Shown here one piece after another: positions 5,549-6,188 of a stretch of DNA of 6,188 bases; position 1 is the first letter of the stretch; the number at the start of each line of letters is the position of its first letter. The translations under genes were made by a program, and so were the position numbers. The DNA comes from Candidatus Methylomirabilota bacterium. GTDB taxonomy: Bacteria > Methylomirabilota > Methylomirabilia > Methylomirabilales > CSP1-5. Location of the stretch: positions 1,899 through 8,086 of the forward strand of contig JAHFDE010000095.1 in the NCBI GenBank assembly GCA_023249165.1, in the 5' to 3' direction. The notes beneath the pieces are model-generated. The model was not told the DNA's origin, ran no database searches, and saw only the letters and a program-made list of their open reading frames with translations.

Positions 5549-6188
5549 TAGCCTTCGACCAACCGCTTGCCGATGACCTCCCGCTGGATCTCGCTCGTCC
5601 CCTCGAAGATCCGGAACAGCCTGGCATCCCGCCAGTAGCGCTGGATGGAATACTCTTTGGAGTACCCGTACCCTCCGTGGATCTGCAAGGCCTCGGAGGC
5701 GACCCGCTCCACCATGTCGGCGGCAAAGAGCTTGGCCATCCCCGCCTCCACATCGCACCGACGGCCCGTGTCCTTCATCGCCGCGGCGTAGTAGGTGAGC
5801 TGTCTCGCGGCCTGAACCTCGGTGGCCATGTCGGCCAGTTTGTGCCGGATCGCCTGAAAGTTGCCGATCGGCTGCCCGAACTGGTGCCGTTCCTTCGCAT
5901 ACTTCAGGGCCAAGTCCAACGCCCCTTGCGCCACGCCCACGGCCCGCGAGGCCGTTTGGATCCTCGCGGACTCATAGGCCGCCATCAGTTGATAGAAGCC
6001 TCGGTTCTCGGTCCCGCCAATCAGGTTCTCGGCCGGGACAGGGCAGTCCTGAAAGCCCAGGGTGAAGCAGTGCATGCCGTGGTACCCAACGGTCGGAATC
6101 GGCTCACCGGCGATCCGGGGGGGGTCGAAATCATCCGAGGGTTCCTTCTCGATCAGGAAGAGACTCAGCCCCTTGTGCCGCTTCGCTG
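5548..6188 (-). CDS. Acyl-CoA dehydrogenase, C-terminal part (5' end outside window)
   Basis: The minus-strand frame is open from the stop codon to the window edge, giving 212 complete codons of an FAD-dependent acyl-CoA dehydrogenase; the N-terminus lies beyond 6188. It covers the end of the central beta domain (GLSLFLIEK, then VPAENLIGG) and the C-terminal helical domain. Landmarks are ESARIQTASRAVGVAQGALD, KERHQFGQPIGNFQ, ALQIHGGYGYSKEY and IFEGTSEIQ. The Glu of FEGT (codon 5602-5604, 18 residues from the end) aligns with the catalytic base of MCAD-type enzymes. The enzyme should desaturate an acyl-CoA at alpha-beta, passing electrons to ETF. Its substrate cannot be fixed; the segments ESARIQTA and RRCDVEAGMAKL recall (2S)-methylsuccinyl-CoA dehydrogenase to me, a weak memory-based hint. 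It is the upstream neighbour of the mutase, and its stop codon is the insertion site of the two elements. Confidence 0.92.
   Translation of the reverse strand, partial: AKRHKGLSLFLIEKEPSDDFDPPRIAGEPIPTVGYHGMHCFTLGFQDCPVPAENLIGGTENRGFYQLMAAYESARIQTASRAVGVAQGALDLALKYAKERHQFGQPIGNFQAIRHKLADMATEVQAARQLTYYAAAMKDTGRRCDVEAGMAKLFAADMVERVASEALQIHGGYGYSKEYSIQRYWRDARLFRIFEGTSEIQREVIGKRLVEG

Noticed and set aside
5336..5551. CRISPR-like repeat array
   Set aside because: The four repeat copies alternate in orientation, are only 16 bp, and two of them overlap at a CTAG. Inverted pairs with TA flanks fit transposon ends, not CRISPR repeats and spacers.
5459..5758. Minus-strand frames at 5459-5758 and 5502-5753 as a small gene or a transposase remnant in the inserted elements
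   Set aside because: Most of their length overlaps the acyl-CoA dehydrogenase in other frames, there is no transposase motif, and the part inside the element is too short to judge.

Overview
This is a GC-rich bacterial window. It holds most of a polyhydroxyalkanoate (PHA) synthesis locus joined to acyl-CoA metabolism genes. The source cannot be named from the sequence. A class III-type PhaC with a very short partner subunit, a methylmalonyl-CoA mutase large subunit lacking its B12 domain, and strong AGGAGG ribosome sites fit an environmental bacterium; lineages such as NC10/Methylomirabilota or Deltaproteobacteria are guesses only.

Layout. On the + strand, an AT-rich leader with a near-consensus sigma-70 promoter (55-83) drives one small gene, a probable phasin (179-646), which ends in an intrinsic terminator (668-702). 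Everything to the right is on the - strand and converges on that terminator. In transcription order these genes are: the C-terminal part of an acyl-CoA dehydrogenase (5548 to beyond 6188), a 241-bp gap filled by two small transposon-like elements, a methylmalonyl-CoA mutase-type large subunit (3636-5306), a thiolase (2383-3567), the PHA synthase catalytic subunit phaC (1299-2369) and its small partner phaE (720-1250). Gaps of 68, 13 and 48 bp link the last four genes and suggest one operon.

How they work together (inference). Acyl-CoA dehydrogenase and mutase interconvert short acyl-CoAs. A thiolase would normally make acetoacetyl-CoA (or 3-ketovaleryl-CoA). PhaC/PhaE polymerise hydroxyacyl-CoA and the phasin coats the granule. 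No acetoacetyl-CoA reductase (phaB) and no B12-binding mutase subunit are present here; they must lie elsewhere if the pathway is complete.

Most notable points. (1) The thiolase has serine (codon 3304-3306) exactly where the family has its nucleophilic cysteine, while its other active-site motifs are intact. (2) Two tandem elements of about 100 bp share a 13-bp terminal inverted repeat and have inserted at CTAG with TA duplication, precisely in the stop codon of the acyl-CoA dehydrogenase gene, regenerating it and widening the spacing to the mutase from 29 to 241 bp. (3) The PhaE subunit is about half the usual class III length and carries an internal duplication.
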